NCBI GenBank assembly: GCA_938036345.1
Contig: CALHPJ010000008.1
Coordinates: forward strand, 1-49,803
DNA length: 49,803 bases
Source of the DNA: an uncultured Thermofilaceae archaeon
Lineage (GTDB): Archaea; Thermoproteota; Thermoprotei; Thermofilales; Thermofilaceae
Direction: 5' to 3'
In this document: one piece after another, positions 33,158 through 41,745 of the stretch
Layout: the number at the start of each line of letters is the position of its first letter
How positions within the stretch are numbered: position 1 is the first letter of the stretch
Translations under genes and position numbers: made by a program
The notes under the pieces: generated by a model
The model's input: the letters and a program-made list of their open reading frames with translations, nothing else
Database searches by the model: none
Told to the model about the DNA's origin: nothing

Positions 33158-35365
33158 ATGGAACCCTATAGGGATCCGAGTAAACCAGTTGAGGAGCGCG
33201 TTAGCGATCTTTTGAGGAGGATGACACTCGAGGAGAAGATCGGGCAGCTTTGCCAGTACAGCGGCTTCACAGAGGAGATTGAGGAGGCGGTGAAAAAGGG
33301 GCTGGTCGGCTCCCTGTTGAACGTCACGGGTGTCGAGAACGTGAATAGGGTACAAGAGCTGGCAGTTAAGGGTTCGAGGCTCGGAATACCGCTGCTAATG
33401 GGCTTAGACGTAATTCACGGCTACAAAACCATCTTCCCCATCCCGCTCGCGATGGCCAGCAGCTGGGAACCCGAAGTGGTTAGGAGGGCAGCCGAGGTCG
33501 CCGCTAGGGAGGCTGCCGCCGAGGGTATAAGGTGGACGTTCGCACCAATGGTCGACATCGCTAGGGATCCCCGCTGGGGGAGGATTGCCGAGGGATTTGG
33601 CGAGGACCCTTATCTCTCCTCCGTCATGGCCTGGGCGGCTGTGAAGGGCTTCCAGGGTGAGAGCTTTTCCCCTCACCCGGAGAGGGTCGCCGCGTGCGCG
33701 AAGCACTATGTCGCGTACGGGGCGGCTGAGGGCGGCAGGGACTACAACACAGTGGATATCTCTGAGAGAACTTTGAGGGAGGTCTACATGCCGCCTTTCA
33801 AGGCGGCGGTGGCCGCGGGGGTGGCCACGGTGATGAGTGCCTTCAACGACCTCAATGGCGTACCGGCGTCGGGGAATGAGTATACGCTGAAGACCGTGCT
33901 TAAGGGTGAATGGGGGTTCAGGGGCTTCGTCGTAAGCGATTGGAACGCGATAGGCGAGCTCATAGTGCATGGAATTGCCGCAGACGGGGCTGAGGCGGCT
34001 AAGCTGGCCATCTCGGCCGGCGTCGACATGGACATGGTGAGCGACCTCTACCGCAGGCACCTTCCAGACCTGGTGAGGAGTGGGGTGGTACCCGTCGAAG
34101 TGATCGACGAGGCCGTTAGAAGGGTTCTCACGGTTAAATTCCAGCTCGGGCTTTTCGAGAACCCCTACGCCGACCCCGAGAGAGCCAGGGAGATCGTCAA
34201 GTGCAGGGAGCACCTCGACATCGCGCTCGAGATCGCGCGCAAGTGCATAGTGCTCCTAAAGAACGAGGGGGCGCTTCCGCTCCGGAAGGATCTCAAGAGA
34301 GTAGCAGTCATAGGGCCCCTTGCCGACGACAGGGATGCGCCGCTGGGTTGCTGGCGGGCTCTAGGGGATCCGAACGATGCAGTCACGGTGCTAGAGGGGG
34401 TTAAAAAGAAGGTTTCCCCGGCGACGGAGGTGCTGTACGCCAAGGGCTGCGACGTTTCCTCCGAGGATCGAAGCGGTTTCGCGGAAGCCGTAGAGGTCGC
34501 TGAGCGCTCCGACGCAGTCGTGCTGGTCGTAGGCGAGCCTGCCTACATGAGCGGGGAGGCGGCCTCCAGGGCGTACCTGGACCTGCCGGGAGTGCAGGAG
34601 GAGCTCGTCAAAGCTGTTTGGGATGCGGTGAAGGATGCGGGTATCCCCGTCGTCGAGGTCGTCATGTCCGGGAGGCCTTTAACCATCGCCTGGTCAGCCG
34701 AGCACGCACCGGCGATACTGGCGGCTTGGCACTTAGGCGTGCGCGCTGGGGACGCCTTGGCCGACGTGCTCTTTGGCGACTACAACCCCGGGGGGAAGCT
34801 GCCGGTTACCTGGCCCAGAACGGTTGGGCAGGTTCCGATATACTACAACCACAAGCGCACAGGAAGGCCTCCGGCCCCTGACCGCTTCACCTCGAAGTAT
34901 ATAGACGAGGACTGGAGGCCTCTCTTCCCCTTCGGCCACGGCTTAAGCTACACGCGCTTCGAGTACAGCAACTTGAGGCTGGAGCCGGAGAGGCTGGAGC
35001 CCGGGGAGACGCTGGCCGTGAGCCTCACCGTAACGAACGCGGGCAGCCGGGAGGGCGATGAGGTGGTTCAGCTGTACGTAAGGGATTTAGTGGCCAGCGT
35101 TACCAGACCCGTTAAGGAGCTGAAAGGGTTTAAGCGCCTAACTCTGAAGCCGGGGGAAAGCAGGCGGGTTGTTTTCGAGGTGCCCAGCGAGCTGCTCGCG
35201 TTTTACGACAGGGCCATGCGGCTCACCGTTGAGGCGGGCGAGTACGAGGTGATGGTTGGCTCGTCGTCGCAGGACATCAGGTTGAGGGGAGGGTTTAGGG
35301 TTACGCGAACCGAGCGCTTCATCGCCTCGGGGAGGGTCAGCTTCACGCGGGCTTTGGTTCTCTGA
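33158..35365 (+). CDS. glycoside hydrolase family 3 beta-glycosidase
   Basis: The 735-residue enzyme has the three GH3 parts: an N-terminal TIM barrel (about residues 1-330) with the nucleophile Asp261 in VVSDWN, an alpha/beta sandwich domain (about 360-590), and a C-terminal fibronectin-III-like domain (about 620-720). It lacks a signal peptide, so it is probably cytosolic and splits imported beta-gluco- or beta-xylo-oligosaccharides. ATG at 33158; the box ctattttta (33118-33126) is about 36 bases upstream. It opens a region of surface and sugar-related genes. Confidence 0.94.
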   Translation: MEPYRDPSKPVEERVSDLLRRMTLEEKIGQLCQYSGFTEEIEEAVKKGLVGSLLNVTGVENVNRVQELAVKGSRLGIPLLMGLDVIHGYKTIFPIPLAMASSWEPEVVRRAAEVAAREAAAEGIRWTFAPMVDIARDPRWGRIAEGFGEDPYLSSVMAWAAVKGFQGESFSPHPERVAACAKHYVAYGAAEGGRDYNTVDISERTLREVYMPPFKAAVAAGVATVMSAFNDLNGVPASGNEYTLKTVLKGEWGFRGFVVSDWNAIGELIVHGIAADGAEAAKLAISAGVDMDMVSDLYRRHLPDLVRSGVVPVEVIDEAVRRVLTVKFQLGLFENPYADPERAREIVKCREHLDIALEIARKCIVLLKNEGALPLRKDLKRVAVIGPLADDRDAPLGCWRALGDPNDAVTVLEGVKKKVSPATEVLYAKGCDVSSEDRSGFAEAVEVAERSDAVVLVVGEPAYMSGEAASRAYLDLPGVQEELVKAVWDAVKDAGIPVVEVVMSGRPLTIAWSAEHAPAILAAWHLGVRAGDALADVLFGDYNPGGKLPVTWPRTVGQVPIYYNHKRTGRPPAPDRFTSKYIDEDWRPLFPFGHGLSYTRFEYSNLRLEPERLEPGETLAVSLTVTNAGSREGDEVVQLYVRDLVASVTRPVKELKGFKRLTLKPGESRRVVFEVPSELLAFYDRAMRLTVEAGEYEVMVGSSSQDIRLRGGFRVTRTERFIASGRVSFTRALVL

Positions 35366-35454
35366 GCAACACCCCGGGAGAACGCTGGGCTACCCTTTAA
35401 CTTGGGTTCGCGCTCGAGTAAAGCACTTTAATGCTGTTTTTCGAGTATACAGCG

Positions 35455-36393
35455 ATGGGGAGGAGTTTACTCCCGTTGATCGCACTAGTGGCATTATGCA
35501 CCACTGCTGCTGTGCCCAAGGTTCAGTTCGGCGAAATAGAGGTTATCACAGGCGGCAGCGGCGCTGTAACGGTGCGCTACTTGACGCTCAACATCACCTG
35601 CCAAGTGGCGCTCTGGGGGCCTGGTTGGTCCTGGGACAACAACTCTAGCCTCCAAGCTAACTGGCCAGCGCAGACTGTAAAGGACCGGGGGATCTCCGGG
35701 CGTTTAAGCTCGCCATGGGGTGTGTTCGAATGGAGGGAGGAAGTCCTCTTTGGTTCGGATTTCGCGCTTTACGAGTTCGCATTAACAGCGGAGTCGGATT
35801 TAACGTTTGAAAGCGTCGCGTGGATCATCGACCTGCCAGTCGGCAACTTCGCGGGTGGGAGCGTTACAGCCCTCCTCTCCGACGGAACTTCGCAAAGCGT
35901 GAGATTGAGGGTAGAGCATGCCCCAGGCGAGGGGGAGCTGGCGGGCTACGGCAACGGCTTCAGCTGGGTCGTGCCCATCGGGCAAAACCTCGGTGTAGCT
36001 GTGGCGGTTTTCACGGATGCGGCTCCCCAAGTCTCCATAAGCGCCACCGATGAGAGGGAGTGGGGTGGGGCGACGTACAGGCTGAGGTTCTACTACCCGG
36101 GAGGGCGCCAAGTGCTTAAGGCAGGCGACACGATAAGGTTCTACGTATACGTACACCCCTACAGCAGCGCCGAGGGCTACGAAACCGCGGTTCGACGCGT
36201 GCACGGGTTAGCCTACCTGCGGGGCGGCGGCACCCCTTCCAGCGAGTTAAGGGATCTCCTAGCCGCGGGTAAGCTCGAGAGCACTATAGAGCAGATGAGG
36301 AGGGAGCGGCAGGTTCTGCTAATTCTCTACGTTGCGTTCGCCTTAGCTTTGGTATTCGCTTTGGTGCTCTTTTTGAAAAGGCGCCGCACGTAG
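35455..36393 (+). CDS. secreted, C-terminally anchored protein, paralog 1 of an unrecognised family
   Basis: The protein has a signal peptide (MGRSLLPLIALVALCTTAAVP), a beta-rich outer domain of about 230 residues, a short helical stalk and a C-terminal membrane helix followed by KRRRT. ATG at 35455 is chosen over 35431 because the box ctttaat (35426-35432) is 26 bases upstream. It shares with the gene at 36750 the motifs WGPGWxWD, FExVAWIIxLP, LRVEHxPG, DAAP, DREWxGxTY and GDTxxFYVYxxPY. The domain may be a carbohydrate- or peptide-binding beta-sandwich, but I do not recognise it and see no catalytic motif. Confidence 0.75.
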   Translation: MGRSLLPLIALVALCTTAAVPKVQFGEIEVITGGSGAVTVRYLTLNITCQVALWGPGWSWDNNSSLQANWPAQTVKDRGISGRLSSPWGVFEWREEVLFGSDFALYEFALTAESDLTFESVAWIIDLPVGNFAGGSVTALLSDGTSQSVRLRVEHAPGEGELAGYGNGFSWVVPIGQNLGVAVAVFTDAAPQVSISATDEREWGGATYRLRFYYPGGRQVLKAGDTIRFYVYVHPYSSAEGYETAVRRVHGLAYLRGGGTPSSELRDLLAAGKLESTIEQMRRERQVLLILYVAFALALVFALVLFLKRRRT

Positions 36394-36405
36394 TTTCCGC
36401 GAGCC

Positions 36406-36411
36406 TTTTTT
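36406..36411 (+). terminator. oligo-T stretch after paralog 1
   Basis: Six T follow the stop codon by about a dozen bases. Archaeal polymerase stops at such runs without a hairpin. The call rests on position only. Confidence 0.3.
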
Positions 36412-36482
36412 GCGGCGTAGCAGCTGTGCTATGCGGGAGTACAGCTCCCCCGCAGCTCTTCGCGTTGTACAGCCAGTTGCTT

Positions 36483-36659
36483 TTAACCTCTTCTTTCCGA
36501 GGTTCGAGAGAGTGCCTTGATGAACTCGACAGCCACGTAAACGAAGACTATGAAGGCTGCGAAGAACCACGCGAGCGTTACGAACGCCGGCGCTAGCATG
36601 CTTAGCGCGAAAGCCAGAATGAGGGCGCACGCTACAAGTAAAGCGCTCCTACTCGCCAT
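36483..36659 (-). CDS. 58-residue two-helix membrane protein
   Basis: A 58-codon frame runs from ATG at 36659 to TAA at 36483. The product has two strongly hydrophobic stretches (about residues 5-23 and 26-45, with APAFVTLAWFFAAF between them) and a basic and polar end SRTSERRG. A TATA-like run (36691-36696) lies about 35 bases upstream. It sits antisense between the two paralogous secreted proteins. Hydrophobic pattern, promoter and a clean start support a real gene; it may assist assembly of its neighbours, which is inference. Confidence 0.5.
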   Translation of the reverse strand: MASRSALLVACALILAFALSMLAPAFVTLAWFFAAFIVFVYVAVEFIKALSRTSERRG

Positions 36660-36749
36660 TTTCAGCCACGGTCCCCTCAGCTAGGGATGGTAAAAATGCT
36701 TGCCCCGGATGAGAACAGGTTAAAATACTCTTCCCGAGTGCTGTAAACT

Positions 36750-37697
36750 ATGAAGTTATGCCGGTACCTCCTTCCGCTGCTCCTTGTTTCAGCCTGCGCT
36801 TTCGGATTACCTCAAGGCAGGTACGGCGATATCGCGATTTCCTTCGGCAGCAGCGGCGCGGTGGTGGTGCAGTACTACGCGCTCAGCTTAACGGGGCAAA
36901 CCGTAACGTGGGGTCCCGGGTGGGCGTGGGACGAAAAGTGCGGTGCTCAATCCAGTTGGGTCCCCGAGGAAGTTGGAGAGAACGCTTTCGCAGGCTCGGC
37001 TGTGTGCAGCTACGGCGAGTTTCGATGGATGGAGCGAGCGTGGGTAGGCGACGACTACGTGCTGGTGGAGATCCGCATTGAAGCTAGTGCCGATACTTCC
37101 TTCGAGGACGTCGCTTGGATCATAGGTTTACCGATTCAAAGCTTCAGCGGTGGTAAGATTACCGCGGTAATGTCTTACAGCGGAAGCCAAGATGTGGCAC
37201 TCAGGGTAGAGCACGTCCCCGGGCAAGCGGGGTTAGGTCCGGGGAGCCAGGGAGCAGGCTGGATAATCCCGTTCGGCACCGACGTTGGGCTCGTAGCTAC
37301 GGTCTTCAGCGACGCGGCTCCCGATGGACCTTACCTCGACGTTACAGATGATAGGGAATGGAACGGAACGACTTACGGAGTAAGGCACATACTGTACCCC
37401 GGCGCCGATCGAATACTCATGAAAACGGGCGATACCCTCGTGTTCTACGTTTACCTTCAGCCCTACACCGAGGCGAATCAGCTCGAGAGGGCAAAGCAGC
37501 GTATCCTCGATATAGTGTACCTGCTCAATCGGGGCTTAAGAGCGGAGGAGATTAGCGAATACATAATTGCCGGCAGGCTGGAGGCTGCAGCTGGAGAGGC
37601 TCGAAGCCAGCAGCAAACTCTGTTAGCTGCATATGCGGTAGCCGCAGCAGCCGTAATCGCTGCTCTCGTGTACTTAGCGCGTAAAAGGCGCGCTTAA
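36750..37697 (+). CDS. secreted, C-terminally anchored protein, paralog 2 of an unrecognised family
   Basis: The 315-residue protein has the same layout as its neighbour at 35455: signal peptide (LLPLLLVSACAFG), beta-rich outer domain, Ala- and Glu-rich stalk, C-terminal helix and ARKRRA tail. Shared motifs lie in the same order (WGPGWAWD, FEDVAWIIGLP, LRVEHVPG, DAAP, DREWNGTTY, GDTLVFYVYLQPY). It has extra Cys that the first copy lacks. ATG at 36750 lies 26 bases below the box ttaaaata (36720-36727). The pair arose by tandem duplication, long enough ago for the sequences to differ widely. Confidence 0.78.
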   Translation: MKLCRYLLPLLLVSACAFGLPQGRYGDIAISFGSSGAVVVQYYALSLTGQTVTWGPGWAWDEKCGAQSSWVPEEVGENAFAGSAVCSYGEFRWMERAWVGDDYVLVEIRIEASADTSFEDVAWIIGLPIQSFSGGKITAVMSYSGSQDVALRVEHVPGQAGLGPGSQGAGWIIPFGTDVGLVATVFSDAAPDGPYLDVTDDREWNGTTYGVRHILYPGADRILMKTGDTLVFYVYLQPYTEANQLERAKQRILDIVYLLNRGLRAEEISEYIIAGRLEAAAGEARSQQQTLLAAYAVAAAAVIAALVYLARKRRA

Positions 37698-37967
37698 AGT
37701 AAAATCAACTTAAAGTGCTTTAATTTAACCGAGCAATCGATTTAATCTTGGTAAATTCTTAATTAATCTGTACTAATAGTGTAGGTTAACTTTAATTTTA
37801 AATATTTATTAGCTATAAATAGTTTATTAAAAAAATAATAAAAATAGGTAAATTTATCTTTACTGTTTAATATTCTTTGAAAAAATTTTATTAGTAAACC
37901 TCACTTAATGTAACTAAATTTTCTATAATTATGAAAAATTTAAATATACGTTGTGAACATCTAAGTT
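37698..37967. other. 270-base very AT-rich gap
   Basis: This gap is overwhelmingly A and T in an otherwise GC-rich window, with many runs of A or T. No gene, repeat unit or tRNA fragment is visible. The promoter of the following protease (TATA-like taaatata at about 37941-37948, 24 bases before the ATG) lies at its right end. The first 100 bases of that gene are also AT-rich. It may be a recently acquired segment, a strongly melting control region, or a scar of an insertion. Confidence 0.6.
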
Positions 37968-40900
37968 ATGGATAGAGAAAGTAATAAAATTAAACTGTTG
38001 ATACTCTTAATTACCATTTGCATTGGTTTTACCGAAGTTTTAGCACAGATAACTATTAAACCGGATAATCTTCCAAATGCCACCGTAGGAGTACGCTACG
38101 AGGTTCAGCTGTCCACCGAACCGTCTGCCACGATTGACAGCTGGGACATAGCGAGTGGCAGTCTTCCGCCTGGGTTAACGTTGAGCAAGCTCGACGCCTA
38201 TAAAGGCTTGATTTCTGGAACCCCCACGCAGGAGGGTACGTACAACTTCACAGTGAGGGCGACTAAAACCTATGCCACTCAACCCAAGCCGCTAATCATC
38301 CTTAGGGAGTACACATTGATTGTAGTCCGCGTCCAACTCAACTTGCAGCCTCAGACAATCGCTGCAGCTACCGAGAACTCCTCCTATTTGGCTTACATAG
38401 GGGTTTCCGGCGGCACCGAACCTTACACCTGGACTGTTACAGGCTTAGAGACCGAAGTTACGGGTATAACGTGGCGCTTATCCCGTGGACGGACCGACCG
38501 CATCGAGCTCTACGGGACACCGCCCATTGGTAGCCACGGAATCCGCATCATCACGGTGACTGTGCGCGATCAAAAAGGGTTTTCCGCCTCCAAGCAGTAC
38601 CTTTTGACTATCCACGAGCTACCTTGGACGTACGAGGTAACTTTAAGATGCTTAACCGAGCTGGGGGACGAGTTCAGGGCGTACGTGCTCCTGGATGAGC
38701 TCGTTTTTAACCGAAGCCGGAGCCAGCTCGTGAGTCCTATCTACGAAGTTACAGTTAGGAGGGTTTCTGGTGTTGGAAATAAATGGTTTCAAATAGGAAC
38801 GGTAAATTTACCCGGTTTTGACCTAGTGTACGCCGGTGTCGACATATCGGTGAACCCCGCTGCCGGCTACGTTGGGGAGAACCCCTTAACAGCCATAATC
38901 TCCGTAAACGTCGACGCCTACTACCCCCACTTATCTGAGGAAAAGGAGCTGCGGCGGGCAATCTACGTGTTTTCCGTTGGGCTCACGGGTGTTACAAAGA
39001 AACTGAATGTAACACTGAAGGGGATAGCGGCTGACGTGAAAGTAAACGCTACCCCTGTGCAGGTGGTTGAAGGGTTCAACAAACTGGTTGCAGGCAAGTC
39101 AACGATCTTTAAAGTCGGTGTTAGCATAGAGTGTAACAGGTGCCCGGTTTTAGCGAACGATATCCCGATACGCGTAATGCTCTACCTACCCAACATTGAA
39201 TGGGTATGGGAATACCCCGAATCTGAGGGGTCAACGACGAAATACGCTACAGCTACGGCAATAATACCAAAAAGGTTTACGGTTGACAATAGAGTTAGAA
39301 AGTGTGTGGGCAGCGCCATCGTGTACGTTCCAACCAACTTATCTAACTTCACTGCGACCGGCCGCATACTGTACAGGGTAGGTGGTATATGGCCCGCGGG
39401 ACTCTACTATACAGCTCCTTATCCGCTGAGTATACCTAGGCCTTCAACTGGAGGGATTACGAAGGCATCCTTCAGCGTTCAAGCAGACATCCTTAACGCT
39501 GTGAGGGAGGTCAACGAGGACAATAACGTTTACAGCTCATCTCGGGAAGTTATCGCGACTAAAAAAATCAAGATCCTCTTTTTCCCCTGGGCTGAAAACA
39601 GCACAGAAATGAGCAGGGGGATGGGCGCATACACCTCGACATCCGCGTATATACGCGAGGTAGTGCAACCCGCAATTAAAACTCAAATAGAGTTCTTGCA
39701 AGCGATATACCCGACAGCGGAAGCGGCTATACTCTACAATGTGTACCCGTCGATCATGGTTAGAGGTTTATACGATACCTGTTCCGCTCAGTATGCAGCT
39801 TTTGCGAGATCGTACTGTCCATGCGATTGCAATGCACCTTGCAATGACGCTTGCAAAGCATGGTGTGAGTGCGCAGGCAACGCGGCTTGGAGCTTCCTCT
39901 ACGGAAGCAATGGGATTGGGAAAATGGCTGACGATGCAGGCTACGACTTCGCCGTAGCATTTAGGGTGGTGGGTGGGGGCGGGTGTACATGGGGAGCCTC
40001 TCGGCCAATGGCTGCTTACGTAGACATAGGCTCCTGCTACGCTGCCCTATCCCACGAGATGTACCACGTTTTAGGGCCAATGTACTACGACGATTACTCA
40101 TGCCCAACGGCAAACCAATGCCCTGCAGGCTACTGGGTTAATAAAGGCGAGCAGGTCGATAAAGGGCGCTGCTACATAATGTCCGCTTGCGGCGGTGCCC
40201 CGTGGTGGGTTCAAACGGAAATGTACAACCGGCTACTCACCGGCTGGTTTAACCCGAGCGGCGCCGACCCAGAGGCAATACGCATCAGCGGTGCAATTTA
40301 CAGGAACGGGAGCGGCCGCCTTGACCCATTTAGAACGCGTACTTCAGACAGGATAGCGTCTCCGGGTTTGGCGGGAAACTACTCAGTGGTTTTACTGGAC
40401 TCCAGGGGCAGGGAACTGGCTAGGTACGGGTTGAACGCCTCTTTTGCCGGCGAGATCTACACAGACGTATACGGTTTCATGTTCTACGCGGCCTTCAATG
40501 AAGAGCTACGCACAATCGAGCTTAGAGATCCTTCGGGGAGGGTTCTAGCGGCGAGGGGCGCCTCGTCCAATAGGCCTCAAGTAAGCGTTACATCGCCGAA
40601 GGCGGGCGAGGTAGTATCCAACGTTACCGGTACTTTCCTTATAACGTGGGAGGGGAAAGATGCCGACGGTGACCTCTTGTACTACACAGTCCTCGTAAGC
40701 TCCGACGGCGGGGGAACATGGATACCTCTCGCTGGGGATGTCACTGCATCTTCAATTGGATGGAATCCGACGCCCTACGAGGGTTCCGAGGACTACGTAG
40801 TTAAAGTGATCGTCTCCGACGGCTTCTACAGCAGCGAAGGCTTATCGGGCAAGTTCAAGGTTGGTGCCTATGTTCGCTTGGACATTGAGTCCCCCTACGG

Positions 40901-40973
40901 TGAAACGAGGGGGGGCTGGCTGGTACCTTGCCAACCAAACCGCGGTTTTCAACGTTACGCCAACGAAAGTTGA
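37968..40973 (+). CDS. large secreted metzincin-like metalloprotease with Ig-like domains (main frame)
   Basis: The 1001-residue frame starts with a signal peptide (about residues 8-26). It has a putative-Ig domain (SGSLPPGLTLS...LISGTPTQEGTYNFTV, about 30-120), a second such unit to about 215, and several beta-sandwich regions including a CARDB-like one near 355-440. A protease domain follows: the zinc motif HEMYH at 696-700 (LSHEMYHVLG) and a Met-turn-like CYIMSACGG. The expected third ligand of HExxHxxGxxH/D is Tyr here, with Asp two residues later. A Cys-rich insert lies just before (YCPCDCNAPCNDAC). The last residues are out of frame: a run of seven G at 40909-40915 shifts it from its C-terminal anchor. 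Confidence 0.82.
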   Translation: MDRESNKIKLLILLITICIGFTEVLAQITIKPDNLPNATVGVRYEVQLSTEPSATIDSWDIASGSLPPGLTLSKLDAYKGLISGTPTQEGTYNFTVRATKTYATQPKPLIILREYTLIVVRVQLNLQPQTIAAATENSSYLAYIGVSGGTEPYTWTVTGLETEVTGITWRLSRGRTDRIELYGTPPIGSHGIRIITVTVRDQKGFSASKQYLLTIHELPWTYEVTLRCLTELGDEFRAYVLLDELVFNRSRSQLVSPIYEVTVRRVSGVGNKWFQIGTVNLPGFDLVYAGVDISVNPAAGYVGENPLTAIISVNVDAYYPHLSEEKELRRAIYVFSVGLTGVTKKLNVTLKGIAADVKVNATPVQVVEGFNKLVAGKSTIFKVGVSIECNRCPVLANDIPIRVMLYLPNIEWVWEYPESEGSTTKYATATAIIPKRFTVDNRVRKCVGSAIVYVPTNLSNFTATGRILYRVGGIWPAGLYYTAPYPLSIPRPSTGGITKASFSVQADILNAVREVNEDNNVYSSSREVIATKKIKILFFPWAENSTEMSRGMGAYTSTSAYIREVVQPAIKTQIEFLQAIYPTAEAAILYNVYPSIMVRGLYDTCSAQYAAFARSYCPCDCNAPCNDACKAWCECAGNAAWSFLYGSNGIGKMADDAGYDFAVAFRVVGGGGCTWGASRPMAAYVDIGSCYAALSHEMYHVLGPMYYDDYSCPTANQCPAGYWVNKGEQVDKGRCYIMSACGGAPWWVQTEMYNRLLTGWFNPSGADPEAIRISGAIYRNGSGRLDPFRTRTSDRIASPGLAGNYSVVLLDSRGRELARYGLNASFAGEIYTDVYGFMFYAAFNEELRTIELRDPSGRVLAARGASSNRPQVSVTSPKAGEVVSNVTGTFLITWEGKDADGDLLYYTVLVSSDGGGTWIPLAGDVTASSIGWNPTPYEGSEDYVVKVIVSDGFYSSEGLSGKFKVGAYVRLDIESPYGETRGGWLVPCQPNRGFQRYANES

Positions 40974-41232
40974 GATGAGCGGCATTCTAGGAGCTCTGGG
41001 AGGCTACTACGAGTTTGTCGGATGGTCCGGCGACTTGTCTTCAGCAAGTCCAACCTCGAAGGTTGTCATGGATAGTAACAAGAGGGTTGTAGCACAGTTT
41101 AAGCCTAACTACACGATGCCTCTACTGATTCTAGCTGGGGTAACTATAACCGCCCTGCTAACCACCATAGCCGGTTTAAGGGTTAAAACTAGGTCAAGGC
41201 AAAAAGCTCCCCCTCCTCCGCCGAAGAAGTAG
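40916..41232 (+). pseudogene. frame-shifted C-terminal part of the metalloprotease (repeat and membrane anchor)
   Basis: Directly after the G run, the +1-related frame continues the protein with GWYLANQTAVFNVTP, then YYEFVGWSGDLSS...VVAQF, a pattern of InlB-type beta repeats, then a membrane helix (LLILAGVTITALLTTIAG) and a basic, proline-rich tail. Removing one G joins the two frames as GETRGAGWYLANQ without loss. The full protein would have about 1087 residues and sit on the outside of the membrane, anchored at its C-terminus. Read as given, the cell would release a protease without anchor. Confidence 0.75.
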
Positions 41233-41745
41233 CCTAAAACTAAATCCTTTCTCCTGACTGTTAACCCTACTCAAAATACCGTCGCTTCTAAGCGGTACTC
41301 GGAAAACTCGCTTGCTGCTCCTAAGAAAGTGGGGTCTTTCGAAATATTTGCGAACACCTCCGTACAAAGCGCCGCCTATCACAGGTGGGGGCCGTGGAGC
41401 CTGCCCTCCTGTACCCAGCGACCGGAAGCGGGGCTAGGCACTACGTCTCCACTCCGAGTACGCCGCTTGAGGAGAGCTCGGCTACTTTACTCAAAGTTTC
41501 CCGGAGTGTGGTAAGCACTGCTAAGCTCTCATCCGCAGAGGGGAACCCTGTGAAATCCCTCTTGCTTGCCAGCTACCGAAGCCGCACTAAGCACCCCACG
41601 GGACGGGAAGACTGCGCCAAGGTGTGCACGTTTAAGGTGTACCGGAGTCGGCGGCTAGCACGTTGTACGTGGGTTGCCCAGAGTCCTACGCAAGAAAGAA
41701 ATAGGGCGTCAATGTTGCTGGAAACAGCTTGAAGTGGTGGTAGGC
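41233..41745 (+). other. 513-base gap with one doubtful 115-codon ORF
   Basis: Between the protease and the ABC operon one frame is open from GTG at 41385 to 41732. Its product is Ser-, Thr- and Arg-rich and has no recognisable motif; the AT-rich run gaaatatttgc (about 41340-41350) is roughly 39 bases upstream. I consider it more likely non-coding or decayed sequence than a gene. No repeats or RNA structures stand out. Confidence 0.35.

Noticed and set aside
41385-41732. 115-codon ORF before the second ABC operon
   Set aside because: No motif, odd composition and a poor promoter distance; kept only as a remark in the gap entry.
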